NCBI GenBank assembly: GCA_949987705.1
Contig: OX465286.1
Coordinates: 14,273,676-14,337,675, forward strand
Reading direction: 5' to 3'
DNA from: Thereva unica
Taxonomy: Eukaryota > Arthropoda > Insecta > Diptera > Therevidae
Length of the DNA: 64,000 nt
Shown here: piece by piece, positions 62,301 through 64,000 of the stretch
How the letters are laid out: the number at the start of each line of letters is the position of its first letter
Position numbering within the stretch: the stretch's first letter is position 1
Program-made: the position numbers and the translations under genes
Notes under the pieces: model-generated
The model's input: only the letters and a program-made list of their open reading frames with translations
What the model was told of the DNA's origin: nothing
Databases searched by the model: none

Positions 62301-64000
62301 ATGGGGTATCGTTGGAAAGGGCTCGCTCCCCCGAGTTCAGCGCCCTTGATTTGGTCCAGAAATAAGAAGGGGTTCGGGAGTTATGGCCTCTTTTGTGAAT
62401 GGCCAAAGGAGGGTTGCGAAATGGCCATTATCTCGGGAAACACTGGTCAGCCCGGGGTGGGATTGAATTCACAGACTCCCTGGGAGGTCCCTAACAATTT
62501 CCCATCCAAAAAAGGGCCACTCCAGAATTTTCCCAAAACCGGAAATTCTGCAAAGGGGTACCCCTTGGGATATTTTTGGCCGATTTCACGAAAGTGCTGG
62601 GATATTAATGAATGGGGTATCGTTGCAAAGGGCTCGCTCCCCCGAGTTCAGCGCCCTTGATTTGGTCCAGAAATAAGAAGGGGTTCGGGAGTTATGGCCT
62701 CTTTTGTGAATGGCCAAAGGAGGGTTGCGAAATGGCCATTATCTCGGGAAACACTGGTCAGCTCGGGGTGGGATTGAATTCACAGACTCCCTGGGAGGTC
62801 CCTAACAATTTCCCATCCAAAAAAGGGCCACTCCAGAATTTTCCCAAAACCGGAAATTCTGCAAAGGGGTACCCCTTGGGATATTTTTGGCCGATTTCAC
62901 GAAAGTGCTGGGATCTTAATGAATGGGGTATCGTTGCAAAGGGCTCGCTCCCCCGAGTTCAGCGCCCTTGATTTGGTCCAGAAATAAGAAGGGGTTCGGG
63001 AGTTATGGCCTCTTTTGTGAATGGCCAAAGGAGGGTTGCGAAATGGCCATTATCTCGGGAAACACTGGTCAGCCCGGGGTGGGATTGAATTCACAGACTC
63101 CCTGGGAGGTCCCTAACAATTTCCCATCCAAAAAAGGGCCACTCCAGAATTTTCCCAAAACCGGAAATTCTGCAAAGGGGTACCCCTTGGGATATTTTTG
63201 GCCGATTTCACGAAAGTGCTGGGATCTTAATGAATGGGGTATCGTTGCAAAGGGCTCGCTCCCCCGAGTTCAGCGCCCTTGATTTGGTCCAGAAATAAGA
63301 AGGGGTTCGGGAGTTATGGCCTCTTTTGTGAATGGCCAAAGGAGGGCTGCGGAATGGCCATTATCTCGGGAAATACTGGTCAGCCCGGGGTGGGATTGAA
63401 TTCACAGACTCCCTGGGAGGTCCCTAACAATTTCCCATCCAAAAAAGGGCCACTCCAGAATTTTCCCAAAACCGGAAATTCTGCAAAGGGGTACCCCTTG
63501 GGATATTTTTGGCCGATTTCACGAAAGTGCTGGGATATTAATGAATGGGGTATCGTTGCAAAGGGCTCGCTCCCCCGAGTTCAGCGCCCTTGATTTGGTC
63601 CAGAAATAACAAGGGGTTCGGGAGTTATGGCCTCTTTTGTGAATGGCCAAAGGAGGGTTGCGAAATGGCCATTATCTCGGGAAACACTGGTCAGCCCGGG
63701 GTGGGATTGAATTCACAGACTCCCTGGGAGGTCCCTAACAATTTCCCATCCAAAAAAGGGCCACTCCAGAATTTTCCCAAAACCGGAAATTCTGCAAAGC
63801 GGTACCCCTTGGGATATTTTTGGCCGATTTCACGAAAGTGCTGGGATCTTAATGAATGGGGTATCGTTGCAAAGGGCTCGCTCCCCCGAGTTCTGCGCCC
63901 TTGATTTGGTGCAGAAATAACAAGGGGTTCGGGAGTTATGGCCTCTTTTGTGAATGGCCAAAGGAGGGTTGCGAAATGGCCATTATCTCGGGAAACACTG
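62301..64000. repeat. Right-edge monomers, ending in a partial copy
   Basis: The unit at 62301 joins G162 to C191, breaking a linkage held almost everywhere else. T299 at 62763 removes the SmaI site. The unit at 63234 has G266/C261/T288. The last complete unit (63545) has C92, and the window ends inside the next one, so the array continues to the right. Confidence 0.75.

Larger units (their letters stand above)
1..64000. repeat. 311-bp satellite DNA tandem array spanning the whole window
   Basis: Seen: head-to-tail copies of one 311-bp unit fill the window, with no non-satellite sequence. Landmarks recur every 311 bp; the only length changes I found are deletions near 17720, 18294, 19135, 25265, 36831, 41841 and 43082 (48, 48, 135 net, 146, 1, 2 and 2 bp). 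Adding these 382 bp back gives exactly 207.0 units. Copies differ mostly by single-base changes at a shared set of sites. Known: long homogeneous arrays with higher-order repeats are typical of eukaryotic centromeric, pericentromeric or subtelomeric heterochromatin. Inference: eukaryotic origin; species and chromosomal location are undetermined. No gene, transposon or RNA gene interrupts the array. Confidence 0.98.

Noticed and set aside
17..63904. Tandem family of about 200 small protein genes
   Set aside because: The frames overlap by 49 bp, rotate with each 311-bp unit, show no codon-level constraint and have no recognisable domain. They follow from uniform satellite sequence.
1..64000. 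CRISPR array
   Set aside because: The repeating unit is 311 bp and repeated throughout; there are no unique spacers between short repeats.

Overview
The whole 64 kb window is one uninterrupted tandem array of satellite DNA. The monomer is 311 bp and all copies lie in the same orientation. Spacing of fixed landmarks (the EcoRI site, the palindromes, a recurrent ATG) is 311 bp almost everywhere. All departures I found sum to 382 missing bases, so the window equals 207.0 monomer lengths, with a partial copy at each edge. I see no protein-coding gene, RNA gene, transposon, CRISPR array or unique spacer on either strand. The organism cannot be named from this. Megabase-style satellite with higher-order structure points to a eukaryotic chromosome, in a centromeric, pericentromeric, subtelomeric or other heterochromatic block. 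The monomer is about 50% G+C with 11 CpGs, and I do not recognise it as a named satellite family.

Monomer positions below count from the G of GAATTC as 1, so the first complete copy is 25-335. Copies differ at about 20 recurrent sites: 40 A/G, 63 A/G, 67 and 74, 84 C/A, 92 G/C, 116 C/T, 140 C/A, 156 T/C, 162 C/G, 186 A/T, 191 C/A, 203 C/G, 213 G/C, 227 G/C, 233 G/A, 252 A/G, 261 C/T, 266 A/G, 288 T/C. Strings of these variants show the array's history.

Layout. (1) 1-19.2 kb is dominated by the G162/A191 type. It holds a 15-monomer block (172-4836) with a sister copy at 8258-14477 in which a 933-bp trimer has gone from one copy to three, plus 622-bp dimers and a 574-bp dimer carrying a 48-bp deletion. 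(2) 19.2-27.8 kb is a transition zone with T186 and T116 types, two heavily deleted monomers, and short runs of near-identical copies. (3) 27.8-36.5 kb is a mosaic of 622-bp dimers and reused two- or three-monomer strings. (4) 36.5-45.8 kb holds a duplicated pentamer (1555 bp), a duplicated tetramer (1242 bp) and dimers. (5) 45.8-60.1 kb holds an 11-monomer spaced repeat, a dimer defined by one alternating base, A140-type runs and a 933-bp trimer. (6) 60.1-64 kb is the most uniform part.

The picture fits repeated unequal exchange or amplification at several scales over a fixed 311-bp unit. Each monomer contains a 119-codon open frame, but because 311 is not a multiple of 3 the frame shifts at every copy, and the variation shows no sign of coding constraint. 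I treat these frames as non-coding. Fine structure in such an array is also where assembly errors occur, so the block duplications should be confirmed on single long reads.
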